Made by a program: the position numbers and the translations under genes
Notes under the pieces: model-generated
Database searches by the model: none
Seen by the model: only the letters and a program-made list of their open reading frames with translations
Told to the model about the DNA's origin: nothing
NCBI GenBank assembly: GCA_945877855.1
Contig: CAMDWA010000020.1
Span: 1-40,754, forward strand
From: Thermoflexus hugenholtzii JAD2
Lineage (GTDB): Bacteria > Chloroflexota > Anaerolineae > J036 > Brachytrichaceae
DNA length: 40,754 bases
Direction: 5' to 3'
In this document: positions 16,009-24,489 of the stretch, piece by piece
Layout of the letters: every line of letters begins with the position of its first letter
Numbering within the stretch: the first letter of the stretch is position 1

Positions 16009-17802
16009 ATGTCTAACCGCCCCAAATTTTTGCTCAATAATCTTATTGATAAGATTAAGTTCTCTCGATTTTTGCCGTTGCTTCTGCCATTCATATTATT
16101 AGTTTTTTTAGTTGTTTATGTGGTCAATATTCCTATTGGGCATCAATGGGAAATGGTTAATCTGATCGATAAGAAATTTTCAGGAGACCTCTCCTTGCAA
16201 GATTTATGGACACAACATGATGCTCATCGACCCTTTTTGATGCGTATTGAGATTATATTTCTTGCTGGGCTGACCGGATGGAATGTGCGTGCTGAAATGT
16301 TTGCCAATTTTGTTGTGGCTTGTATTACATTTATCATTTTATGGCAGTTGATACGTTTTACCCATAGCAATTTTTATTCTGGATTGCTATTTATTACTTC
16401 GGCAATACTATTTTCAACCTCACAAGCAGAAAATTGGTTGCCCGGTTTTACGTTTGAATGGTTCCTTCAAAACTTTTTTTTCGTCGCCTGTCTTATATTG
16501 CTCACTCAATATAAAAATTCACGCCGCAGTTTTGCCCTGATGCTAGTGCTAATGCTTGGCTCAATTTTGGCTTACTCGTTAGTGCTGTGGTTTGTGATCG
16601 GCATTGGGATTTTATTGGTATGGCATGACCGACGCTATCCCATATTTTGGTTTGTTGTCTCTTTAATCGTTTTAGCTGGCTATTTCATTGGTTTTGAGGT
16701 GAATGATTCTCAAACCGGTTCGATGGCCTATGTGTTTACACATCCTTTACCCGCTGTTGCTTATTTATTGGTTTATCTGGGTAGTCCGCTTTCTTTTGGT
16801 GGTGCCCGTGAGGTGACAACGGCTTACAGCATGTTTGATTTTGCAGTGATGGGTGTTGCTGCAACATGGGGATTGATAGGCATTCTTGGCGCATTCTTCT
16901 GTTTTAAAGAATGGATACGATTACGAAAAAGCGATTTGTTTGAGCGGGCATTACCATGGCTATTAATGATGCTGTTTGTGTTTTGTAGTGATGGCTTAAC
17001 CATGCTTGGGCGATTAAACCAAGGCGTTTTACAGGCGCTTTCAGTTCGATACACCACAGTTGCTGGTTTGTTTTGGATTGCCTTAATCATGTGCATTGTA
17101 TTATTTCGAATTCAGCATAACAATCGAATCGCACATGCTTTCCCCCAACTTTTTTGGGGTACAAGGGTTGTAATATCGATCATGTTTGTAGTCTCTTTTA
17201 TTGCATCTTCGGCTTATGGGGCACTCACAATTATTAATCGTTATTATGGTTATACATTAGGGAGACAAGGGGTATTACATTATGACAAGGCCCCGACCAG
17301 TTTTTTAAAGCTTTTGCATGTTAATGCAGAATTGGTGCGTGCTGGGGCAGCGACGCTTGAAAAATGGAAAATTGGCCCATTTCGTGAGGTACCCCCTTCC
17401 TTGGCAGAAGCAGATATGTTGCCAGATACGTTATTTGAGAAAATAGCTGATTTAAATTTGACTAAAACCACTTATTTAGAAAATTGCGCAACCTTAGCGA
17501 ATGAAATAACAATTGAAATTCAAAATAAGAGCCTATTTCAACTTCCAATACCGATTGTCATTGAAACAAGATCAACACAAGCCGATCAAATAACGATATT
17601 TTGGGCTAGCGGCAGCAATGCTTTTGCTGAAAATCGATCCATTTTGGCCGAGAGATCAATTGAACCGAAATCTGATGTACGTAGCTTTTATACTTTTTTA
17701 TCACCAGTGCTACCCATCAATCAGCTAAAGATTAAACCGACTTATACAGGTGTTTGTAGACCCGATACGCTTAATATTGTCGTTTATCGTTTCAAAAATT
17801 AA
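16009..17802 (+). CDS. Multi-pass membrane protein, unknown function
   Basis: A 597-residue protein with about ten hydrophobic helices over the first 420 residues. A soluble C-terminal domain of roughly 160 residues follows, and it contains three cysteines. The external loop between the first two helices is charged (VNIPIGHQWEMVNLIDKKFSG) and recalls GT-C loops. The overall plan resembles the protein at 7261 with low sequence similarity. I do not recognise the family. The ATG at 16009 is preferred; a TTG at 15973, overlapping the preceding stop, is an alternative. Its stop TAA overlaps the stop of the convergent asparagine-synthase gene, in the shared bases TTAA at 17799-17802. It may be a polymerase, a flippase or a glycosyltransferase. 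Confidence 0.7.
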   Translation: MSNRPKFLLNNLIDKIKFSRFLPLLLPFILLVFLVVYVVNIPIGHQWEMVNLIDKKFSGDLSLQDLWTQHDAHRPFLMRIEIIFLAGLTGWNVRAEMFANFVVACITFIILWQLIRFTHSNFYSGLLFITSAILFSTSQAENWLPGFTFEWFLQNFFFVACLILLTQYKNSRRSFALMLVLMLGSILAYSLVLWFVIGIGILLVWHDRRYPIFWFVVSLIVLAGYFIGFEVNDSQTGSMAYVFTHPLPAVAYLLVYLGSPLSFGGAREVTTAYSMFDFAVMGVAATWGLIGILGAFFCFKEWIRLRKSDLFERALPWLLMMLFVFCSDGLTMLGRLNQGVLQALSVRYTTVAGLFWIALIMCIVLFRIQHNNRIAHAFPQLFWGTRVVISIMFVVSFIASSAYGALTIINRYYGYTLGRQGVLHYDKAPTSFLKLLHVNAELVRAGAATLEKWKIGPFREVPPSLAEADMLPDTLFEKIADLNLTKTTYLENCATLANEITIEIQNKSLFQLPIPIVIETRSTQADQITIFWASGSNAFAENRSILAERSIEPKSDVRSFYTFLSPVLPINQLKIKPTYTGVCRPDTLNIVVYRFKN

Positions 17803-19811
17803 TCATACGACACCCCAAATGCCTCAGTCCATGCAATCAAATTGACCCAACGCCACACTCGCCAATCAAACGGTTTTGAACCATTGAGAATGGCTTGCCA
17901 TTCTTGGCGTATGTGGGGTAAATGGAGTGGTGTAACCCGTTGGGCCATATCACTATTCAGCAGTGGGTCGATCCAAGATTTCATCGCCCCCATCCATTGA
18001 CGTTCAGGGGTTGCGAAACCAATCTTGTCTTTTCGATCTAAAATGGCATCTGGCACAATGCCGCGCATCGCTTGACGAAATACGCATTTGGTGGTGCCAT
18101 CTTGGCTAATTAAGTATTCTTCGGGCAATGACAAAATAAATTCAGCGATTTCGGGGGTTAAAAAGGGCACACGGCTTTCAATCGAGTGCGCCATGCTATT
18201 GCGGTCTTCATAATGTAAAAGTGCGGGCAAGTTAGACGATGTGCTGGCATCAATTAGGGCAAACCGCAGCAAATCATTGGTGTCTTTAGGGGCTTCGGCT
18301 GGCACAAATGCTTGAATTGCGTGTTGCGTAAACCAATCGGCGTTTAGAAAATTGGCCGAATGGTCTTTTCCTGCTATTCTTAAGGCCGATGTATAAAATT
18401 GTCGTGGCAAAAACTCTGCGGCGGTGCGTAGTAACATGCCTGTCCAACGCCCATCGCCTGCATAGGCTTTTAAACCTTGTTGAAATTGAATTGCAGCCCC
18501 AAATTGACGTTTGCGCAGTAACGATGCCAAGCGAATAGATCGATAACCACGATACCCCGCTAATAATTCATCGGCTCCTTGCCCATCCAGCATCACTTTC
18601 ATACCGTTTTCGCGGGCCAGACGGAAAACGCAATATTGAGCATAAATGCTGGTGCTGCCAACTGGTTCATCTTGTGTGCGCACCAAGTGCATTAAATCGG
18701 CGATAAGGGACGTATGATCGGGGCTTGTTTTTGTGGCTTTTGACCCCGATGCCTTCACAATCATATCTGACCAGCGTTCTTCATTAATGCTTGGGTCTTC
18801 TTGCGCAATAAAACTAAAGGTGCGTAGATCGATGCTTGGCTCAACATATCGCATTCCCATCACGATTGCAGATGAATCGATCCCGCCCGACAATGCTGTG
18901 CCAATGGGAACATCGCTGCGCAAATGCAGACGTATATTTTTTAAGAAAAGTGCCCGTAATTGTTCGGCAGCTTCATTAAAGGATAAATCTTTGCGCGGCG
19001 TTGGCTTCAATTGCCAATATTGTTGCGGGTGTAATGCCGACAGTTGCAGCGGTTTAGATAGATCGAGCGTGAGGGTATGCGCCGCTCGTAGTTGATAGAT
19101 ACCCTGAAACATGGTTTCACGATGCGTTTTATCATCATCGTGATCTAAATACCCCATGCGCAAATAATCATGTAATCTTTGCGGGTTGGCATGGCGCTTT
19201 ACCCAAGGCAATTCGAGCAAAGCCTTGATTTCAGAGCCAAAAGCAATTTGCCCCTCATAAATGGTGTAATAAAGCGGTTTGATGCCAAATGGATCGCGTG
19301 ATAAAAACAACTTGGGCGTATCTTGGTTGCGCAAATCTAAGATTGCAAATGCCCACATCCCAACCAAATGATTCACACAGGCATCGCCCCATTCTTCATA
19401 AGCGGCAAGAATAACAGTGCTATCGCCTGTCGAAGTAAATGTATAGCCTTTTTTGACAAGAACTTCACGTATTTCAAGATAGTTGTATATTTCACCGTTG
19501 TAGATCATCCAAATATTCTTGGCCTTATTCGACATGGGTTGATGTCCATTGGCAGAAATATCTAAGATCGAAAGTCTGCGATAGCCAAACGCTAAATTCC
19601 AGTCGCCCCCCTCATGGTTTGTAAGTGTTGGGAGGTTTAAAATACTTTCTGAATCTTCGCCACCAAATAATTTGATATTTTGGGTTTTGGTGTTGGCTAA
19701 GAGGTAGCCTTCATCATCGGGGCCGCGATGCCGAATGGCAGTTGTGGCTGCCCGAATTTGTGAGGACTGAATTTTGCTTGTAGCGTTGAAGATGCCGAAA
19801 ATACCACACAT
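17799..19811 (-). CDS. asnB: Asparagine-synthase-like glutamine amidotransferase
   Basis: Transfers ammonia from glutamine to an adenylated carboxylate. The class II glutaminase nucleophile is C2 (start MCGIFGIF), with RHRGPDDEG at 27-35 and YNGEIYNY near 105. The synthetase domain has the PP-loop SGGIDSS at 308-314. The 670-residue length is normal for the glycan-locus type of AsnB. Such paralogues sit in O-antigen and exopolysaccharide loci and may amidate uronic acids, so aspartate need not be the substrate. That role fits the 2-amino-uronic-acid genes at 23-31 kb, but it is an inference. The gene converges on the membrane protein at 16009 with 4 bp of overlap and is followed upstream by the PIG-L gene, 36 bp away. 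Confidence 0.92.
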   Translation of the reverse strand: MCGIFGIFNATSKIQSSQIRAATTAIRHRGPDDEGYLLANTKTQNIKLFGGEDSESILNLPTLTNHEGGDWNLAFGYRRLSILDISANGHQPMSNKAKNIWMIYNGEIYNYLEIREVLVKKGYTFTSTGDSTVILAAYEEWGDACVNHLVGMWAFAILDLRNQDTPKLFLSRDPFGIKPLYYTIYEGQIAFGSEIKALLELPWVKRHANPQRLHDYLRMGYLDHDDDKTHRETMFQGIYQLRAAHTLTLDLSKPLQLSALHPQQYWQLKPTPRKDLSFNEAAEQLRALFLKNIRLHLRSDVPIGTALSGGIDSSAIVMGMRYVEPSIDLRTFSFIAQEDPSINEERWSDMIVKASGSKATKTSPDHTSLIADLMHLVRTQDEPVGSTSIYAQYCVFRLARENGMKVMLDGQGADELLAGYRGYRSIRLASLLRKRQFGAAIQFQQGLKAYAGDGRWTGMLLRTAAEFLPRQFYTSALRIAGKDHSANFLNADWFTQHAIQAFVPAEAPKDTNDLLRFALIDASTSSNLPALLHYEDRNSMAHSIESRVPFLTPEIAEFILSLPEEYLISQDGTTKCVFRQAMRGIVPDAILDRKDKIGFATPERQWMGAMKSWIDPLLNSDMAQRVTPLHLPHIRQEWQAILNGSKPFDWRVWRWVNLIAWTEAFGVSYD

Positions 19812-19847
19812 AACTAGATAGTCGGGTTTATCATTAGATCTTGCACG

Positions 19848-20501
19848 TTAGTCTGATCGAATTACCATGCGAATGACTTCGAATGCTTCGGCGTAATGTA
19901 CGCCGATTTGCATACCACGCACAACAGCCAATGCTCGCAAGGTCTCATCGCGCATATAGTGCCGAAATTGTTGTGAGCCATAGGCATTCATACAGTCTAT
20001 TTTTTTCTGTAGATGTGGTTCTTGTAACTCGACAAACAGTTGATGCTCAAATGCTTTTGAGTTGAGTGGTAATTCATAACCCAAAATCGTTTTGTTTTTA
20101 AAGCCGCGAAAGGCTTCTTGTGAAACGACAGCATGGTCTTGGTGACGATCGTCGCTGGCTGGCACTAATACCAAATCAGGGTCAATCGTTTTATTTAAAA
20201 CCACCATTTCTTCTAAAATATCTTGACGGTCTGTGGGGAAATAACGCACTCTAAAATTGCCGACATGAATATTGGCAGCGGAGATGCCAATTGCCATACC
20301 TGCTGCAATCACTTCACTGCGTAAAATGTCTTGTGGCAAACCTTTTGGCACCGATTGTTCACAGCCTGAAAAAACATGATAATGAACTTCGGTTTCATTT
20401 TCAATCAAGCGTGCGAGTAACCCACTGCAACCCATTTCGTCATCTGGGTGTGCCCCAAGAAATAATGCGCGTCGAATACCATGAAATATAAATTTATTCA
20501 T
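19848..20501 (-). CDS. PIG-L/LmbE family deacetylase
   Basis: A zinc-dependent N-deacetylase of the PIG-L family (217 residues), probably acting on an N-acetylhexosamine conjugate. The signature AHPDDE stands at 17-22, where H18, D20 and D21 provide metal and catalytic residues. A second ligand region, DDRHQDHAVV, follows near residue 120. No signal peptide is seen. It is co-directional with AsnB, 36 bp upstream, and probably starts that two-gene transcript. The divergent 101-bp gap to the gene at 20603 should hold both promoters. A free amine made here could be the acceptor for the ATP-grasp ligase or another acyltransferase. Confidence 0.9.
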   Translation of the reverse strand: MNKFIFHGIRRALFLGAHPDDEMGCSGLLARLIENETEVHYHVFSGCEQSVPKGLPQDILRSEVIAAGMAIGISAANIHVGNFRVRYFPTDRQDILEEMVVLNKTIDPDLVLVPASDDRHQDHAVVSQEAFRGFKNKTILGYELPLNSKAFEHQLFVELQEPHLQKKIDCMNAYGSQQFRHYMRDETLRALAVVRGMQIGVHYAEAFEVIRMVIRSD

Positions 20502-20576
20502 CTAAAAACTGTCGTGTCGGTCCTATTTAATTGTGATTTTTATCGCTAGCATATTCTGGGATAATAAAAGGGCATT

Positions 20577-20582
20577 TATATT
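20577..20582 (+). promoter_or_regulatory. Possible -10 element in a divergent gap
   Basis: TATATT stands 20 bases before the ATG at 20603. The 101-bp divergent region 20502-20602 is AT-rich; no matching -35 is clear on either strand, so the assignment is weak. Confidence 0.25.
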
Positions 20583-20602
20583 GAATGCGATTTTATTAAA
20601 AT

Positions 20603-21406
20603 ATGAGCATCAAACCCATTTCGTGTTTGCCCGATTTTACAATTAAATCTTACCGCGAACTTATTGCAGCGTTGGTACAATCTAATTATCAGTTTACATT
20701 AGTTCGAAATTTAGCCAATGACACGTTAAAACCAGATTTAATATCGTCAGCCCATCGGGTTATATATTTGCGACATGATATTGATTTTTATTTAAACGGT
20801 GTTGACCAGATTAGTCGGCTAGAAGCTGATTTAGGCGTTGTCGCCACTTATTATGTATTGTTAACAGAACAATACAACCCCTTGCATCCTACCAATATTA
20901 AAATAATTCGCGAAATGGTGTCACAGGGGCATGAGATTGGGTTGCATTATGATTTGACGCTTTATCCCACCGATTTATCGGCTGCCAATGAGCAATTGGC
21001 ATGGGAGGCCGATACATTAAGCCGGATTACAAAACGACCTGTTACAACCATTGTCACCCATCAACCATTTCGCGGGCTTCCAGATCCATTTCGATCACAA
21101 GATCATTACGTGCATCCACATGACCCGCGCTATCAGGCCAATTTAACGTATATCAGCGATAGTGCACGCAGTTGGCGTGATGAGAATTTATTAAAATGTT
21201 TTACGGATTCGCCCCCCCAGCGGTTGCTTTTAAATACGCATCCAGAATTTTGGTTGGGGCACGATGTTCAAAATCGTTGGGTATATTCTGAGGAAGTTAT
21301 GTATCCCAATATCACTGCAATTTCAGAAAAAAGTTTACGTGATCAGCAGGTTGTGTGGCAAAACCATATTGCAACGCAATTACATGATGCACGCGAGGTT
21401 AAATAA
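20603..21406 (+). CDS. Polysaccharide deacetylase-like protein
   Basis: A 267-residue NodB-like protein. YLRHDIDFY (55-63) provides the paired aspartates of motif 1, and GHEIGLHYD (109-117) the motif-2 histidines. Later THPEFWLG may supply the final histidine. No signal sequence is present, so it should be cytoplasmic. Relatives without a secretion signal are common next to ATP-grasp and methyltransferase genes in glycan loci. It overlaps no neighbour, and the methyltransferase start lies 4 bp after its stop, suggesting a two-gene transcript. It is distinct from the deacetylase-like protein at 14771. Confidence 0.82.
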   Translation: MSIKPISCLPDFTIKSYRELIAALVQSNYQFTLVRNLANDTLKPDLISSAHRVIYLRHDIDFYLNGVDQISRLEADLGVVATYYVLLTEQYNPLHPTNIKIIREMVSQGHEIGLHYDLTLYPTDLSAANEQLAWEADTLSRITKRPVTTIVTHQPFRGLPDPFRSQDHYVHPHDPRYQANLTYISDSARSWRDENLLKCFTDSPPQRLLLNTHPEFWLGHDVQNRWVYSEEVMYPNITAISEKSLRDQQVVWQNHIATQLHDAREVK

Positions 21407-21410
21407 AATA

Positions 21411-22187
21411 ATGTTAGAAATAGGTAAATTTGATTCAGATACCGATGCGTTGAAACAACGCATCAATACCCACGATAAATTTGGCACATATGACCTTAAT
21501 GAATGGATATTTGAGCATATGATGCCAAAGGTCGGACAACAAGTGCTCGATTTAGGCTGTGGCACAGGCAAACAATCGATTCCATTGGCCCAGATTGTGG
21601 GTGAAAGTGGGCATGTCTTATCTGTAGATATTTGGCAAAAATCGTTAGATGGCTTAATGCAAACCGCCCAGCAAGTTGGGGTGAATCAACGCATTAATAC
21701 AGTATGTTCTGACTTGGACGAATTAGATGCTAATGTTTATGGGCAAGAATTTGACCGTGTTTTAAGCTCTTATTCAATTTATTACATTAAAAAACCGCGG
21801 CATGTGTTTGAAACGATTTACAAACTTGTAAAAACTGGTGGTGTTTTCTTTTTTTGCGGCCCTTCAAGATTTAATAACCTTGAAATTAAACAATTTCACT
21901 ATGGATTGCGCGGTGAACAAGTGCCGTCGCCGGATTGGTCTGATACTTTTATTGAAAATATTGGCTTGCCAACAACACAATCATTATTTAAAGAAGTTGC
22001 CGAATTTAGATTTGAAAATCCGTTAAGGTTTGATTCTGCTGAGGCTTTGTATCGTTACTGGAGTTCTTATAATTTGTATGATGCGCGGCTCGATAGCGCA
22101 TTTAAGGTTGCTGCTGCTGATTATTTTAAGCGCAATGCCATTTTTACGACGATTAAACGGGTGATTGGCGTCAGGGCAATGAAATAA
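21411..22187 (+). CDS. SAM-dependent methyltransferase
   Basis: A 258-residue methyltransferase with VLDLGCGTG at 45-53. VDIWQKSLDGL gives motif II, and SSYSIYYIKKPRHVFETIY motif IV. The ATG at 21411 is used because the reading frame before it overlaps the deacetylase gene in another frame and encodes no recognisable sequence. Its stop (22185-22187) is followed by a 207-bp gap made of two palindromes. It probably modifies the product of the deacetylase; the acceptor is unknown. Confidence 0.85.
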   Translation: MLEIGKFDSDTDALKQRINTHDKFGTYDLNEWIFEHMMPKVGQQVLDLGCGTGKQSIPLAQIVGESGHVLSVDIWQKSLDGLMQTAQQVGVNQRINTVCSDLDELDANVYGQEFDRVLSSYSIYYIKKPRHVFETIYKLVKTGGVFFFCGPSRFNNLEIKQFHYGLRGEQVPSPDWSDTFIENIGLPTTQSLFKEVAEFRFENPLRFDSAEALYRYWSSYNLYDARLDSAFKVAAADYFKRNAIFTTIKRVIGVRAMK

Positions 22188-22220
22188 GTAGCGCAGATTC
22201 TGAGTTAATGAAAGGCTTTA

Positions 22221-22277
22221 CCTATTTCACTATCTATCCCCAAAGGCTATGCTTTTGGGGATAGATAGTGAAATAGG
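22221..22277. repeat. Class II hairpin element, copy A
   Basis: The 24-base arms at 22221-22244 and 22254-22277 are perfect reverse complements around a 9-base loop. The arm starts CCTATTTCACTATCTATCCC. Short flanking complementarity (ATTCTGA at about 22197 against TCAGAGT at about 22290) suggests an outer arm. The layout and arm sequence match the copy at 34403-34461. No T tract follows, so it is not a standard terminator. Confidence 0.9.
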
Positions 22278-22312
22278 CTTAACATCTTTTCAGAGTTTGT
22301 TCTAGGTTGCGA

Positions 22313-22389
22313 TTTAGCCGCATTACTTTGTTCATAATTCTATATTGCATGTTAGGCATAACATGCAATATATTAAAATGTCGGCTAAA
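22313..22389. repeat. Nested palindrome upstream of the HExxH gene
   Basis: The outer arms are TTTAGCCG (22313-22320) and CGGCTAAA (22382-22389). The inner arms are 14 bases long (22341-22354 and 22359-22372) around a 4-base loop, starting TATATTGCATGTTA. It ends 5 bases before the ATG at 22395, so an RNA hairpin could mask the start region. The nested plan matches the other class II elements, although the inner sequence differs. Confidence 0.8.
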
Positions 22390-22394
22390 GCATT

Positions 22395-23291
22395 ATGCCT
22401 AAAATATTTTTATTCTTAATACGCTTTGCAAGCATCTTTTTAGGATCTATAAGTTTGGTTATGCTGCAAGCGAAGGGATTAACCGCGTTTGAAATAGATT
22501 TCCCAACAAATACTTACTCCAAAATAAATTACAACACGATTAACCACCTCAGTCATGAACCACCCTTACATGGCACCATTTTCATTGACCCCGACATTAT
22601 TATTAGCTCCGACCCCAACACCTTTTTGCGTATTACAAATGCTGGGCGCGGCGAGCGCGTAATGTATGACCGCCGCCCTGCTGCGTGGGTCACGCTCAAC
22701 GCTTTTTTGTTTAATGCTTTTTATGATGATGGCTTACAAGTCGAAATACAGGTGAACCCTGAATTTGCCACAACAGAAGCTGCGTTTGCCGAAGCCCAAA
22801 AATATAGCAAGGTGATTGGGCATTTGCCAACGGGGTTGCGGCGTGATGTAAAAACGATGTGGATTCATCGAGGGATTAATCCGTTTGGCGGTGGCAATAA
22901 TAATTTGCTCATTCATACCGGTCAAGCCGCCCAATATGAAAACGATGGTATTTTGGAGGAAACCTTTGTTCACGAGGCATCGCATACTTCGTTAGATGCG
23001 ACTCACGCGCAAGCGATCAATTGGATCACCGCCCAAACCGCCGATAATGAGTTTATTTCGACCTATGCGCGAGATAATCCTACCCGTGAGGACATTGCCG
23101 AGAGTTTTTTGCCCTATTTGGCATTGCGTTATCGCAAGGATCGTATTAGCCAAAATTTAGCCAATGTGATTGCAAAAACGATCCCCCACCGTATCAGTTA
23201 TTTTGATAGTCAAAATATCAACATGTATCCGATCAATCACACGGTGTATATTCCCGTTGCGCTCAGACGTGGCATAACTATGAATCAATGA
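22395..23291 (+). CDS. Secreted HExxH metallopeptidase-like protein
   Basis: A 298-residue protein with a hydrophobic N-terminus (about residues 4-24, then AKGLTAFE), consistent with a signal peptide or anchor. VHEASH at 192-197 is an HExxH zinc motif. DATHAQAINW follows it, and acidic stretches RDNPTREDIAESF occur about 30 residues downstream, where gluzincins place their third ligand. I do not recognise a named peptidase family. It is flanked upstream by two palindromes and lies alone on the plus strand, facing the minus-strand aminotransferase that ends 18 bp away. It has no obvious link to sugar synthesis. It may process a surface protein or wall component. Confidence 0.7.
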   Translation: MPKIFLFLIRFASIFLGSISLVMLQAKGLTAFEIDFPTNTYSKINYNTINHLSHEPPLHGTIFIDPDIIISSDPNTFLRITNAGRGERVMYDRRPAAWVTLNAFLFNAFYDDGLQVEIQVNPEFATTEAAFAEAQKYSKVIGHLPTGLRRDVKTMWIHRGINPFGGGNNNLLIHTGQAAQYENDGILEETFVHEASHTSLDATHAQAINWITAQTADNEFISTYARDNPTREDIAESFLPYLALRYRKDRISQNLANVIAKTIPHRISYFDSQNINMYPINHTVYIPVALRRGITMNQ

Positions 23292-23308
23292 TATTGCTGC
23301 GAATCAGC

Positions 23309-24409
23309 TCATCGATAAAATTCCAATACCAAGCCAGCAATCTTTGCTTGCTCGCCCTCAGTTAACTCTGGGAAACACGGTAAACTAAGCACTGATTGGC
23401 ACACTTGGTCAGTTACCGGATAAACTTTGGTATCGCTGGCAAATAGGGGTTGTTGTGGCAATGGAACAGGGTAATAGACCATAGATTGCACCCCCGATTT
23501 TGCCAAGTGGGCGGCTAATTCATCGCGGCGCTCTGGCACACAAATAGTGTATTGATGATACACATGATAAGCGCGTTCATCGACCCAAGGCGGCGTAACG
23601 ACTGAGTTAGCAAATAAGGTGTTATAACGTTCAGCCACTGTTCGCCGCGCCGCTGTCCAATCAGCCAAATGCTGCAATTTAACCCCCAAAATATGAGCTT
23701 GCAGCGCATCTAAGCGCGAGTTGTAGCCGAGTATCTCGTGATAATACTTGCGGCTAGCGCCATGTTTGCGCAATAAATCGACTTTTTTCGCCAGCGCCGC
23801 ATCTTTTGTAATAATTGCCCCGCCATCGCCATAGGCCCCCAGATTTTTGGTGGGGAAGAATGACAATGTGGCTGCATCGCCATAGCTGCCGACTGGTTGC
23901 CCCGCAAAACTCGCCCCAATCGCTTGCGCTGAGTCTTCAATGACCCGTAGCCCATATCGTTGTGCAATGTCGCAAATGGCGCTCATATTGGCCATTTGCC
24001 CGTATAAATGCACCGGCATGATGGCTTTTGTGTGCGGGGTAATGGCGGCTTCGATCTGGTTGGGGTCAATATTAAAGGTACGCGGGTCGATATCCACAAA
24101 AACAGGCTTAGCCCCAGCGTGCAAAATAGTATTTGCACTGGCGACAAAGGTGAATGGCGTTGTAATTACCTCGTCGCCGTTGCCAATATCTAGTGCCACT
24201 AAGGCCAATAATAAGGCATCGGTGCCAGAAGCCACACCAACGGCATGGGGTATGTTGCAATAGGCCGCCAATTGTTGTTCAAATTGCGCTACCCCTGCCC
24301 CTAGAATAAAATGCCCAGACTCAAGACATTGATGTATGGCTGCGTCTATTTCACCTTGAATATCATGGTATTGACGCACGAGATCGATAATGGGGATGGT
24401 CGTATTCAT
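23309..24409 (-). CDS. DegT/DnrJ/EryC1 sugar aminotransferase, WbpE-like
   Basis: A PLP-dependent transaminase (366 residues) that would convert a 3-keto nucleotide sugar to the 3-amino sugar using glutamate. SGHFILG at 31-37 and the lysine K188 in SFFPTKNLGAYGDGG are the family signatures; K188 should bind PLP. The pattern resembles Pseudomonas WbpE. The ATG at 24409 is chosen. Upstream in-frame codons come from the heptad palindrome at 24413-24489 and are unlikely to be translated into the mature protein. It follows the formyltransferase and WbpB-like genes, so these three genes look like a 3-keto, 3-amino, N-formyl route. The paralogue at 29684 carries an inserted peptide that this protein lacks. 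Confidence 0.9.
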   Translation of the reverse strand: MNTTIPIIDLVRQYHDIQGEIDAAIHQCLESGHFILGAGVAQFEQQLAAYCNIPHAVGVASGTDALLLALVALDIGNGDEVITTPFTFVASANTILHAGAKPVFVDIDPRTFNIDPNQIEAAITPHTKAIMPVHLYGQMANMSAICDIAQRYGLRVIEDSAQAIGASFAGQPVGSYGDAATLSFFPTKNLGAYGDGGAIITKDAALAKKVDLLRKHGASRKYYHEILGYNSRLDALQAHILGVKLQHLADWTAARRTVAERYNTLFANSVVTPPWVDERAYHVYHQYTICVPERRDELAAHLAKSGVQSMVYYPVPLPQQPLFASDTKVYPVTDQVCQSVLSLPCFPELTEGEQAKIAGLVLEFYR

Positions 24410-24412
24410 AAG

Positions 24413-24489
24413 AGGTTGAGAGTTGAGGGTTGAGAGTTGAAAGTTGAGAATAAACCGTAGTTTATTTTCAACTCTCAACCCTCAACTTG
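24413..24489. repeat. Heptad palindrome, GTTGAGA word
   Basis: Left arm: GTTGAGA-type words five times (about 24413-24454). Spacer: about 5 bases. Right arm: CAACTCT-type words (about 24459-24489). AATAAAC and GTTTATT close the inner ends. On the minus strand the formyltransferase ends within the right arm: its last codons L-R-V-E-S-stop (stop at 24468-24470) are heptad sequence. The left arm ends 3 bases before the start codon of the aminotransferase. Confidence 0.93.

Noticed and set aside
22221-22277. Rho-independent terminator of the methyltransferase gene
   Set aside because: The stem is strong but no T tract follows, and the homologous copy at 34403 and flanking arms point to a mobile palindrome family instead.
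24410-24478. Longer WbpE-like aminotransferase starting inside the heptad palindrome
   Set aside because: The extra N-terminal residues are translation of the repeat. Relatives start near MxxxIPxxDL, matching the ATG at 24409.
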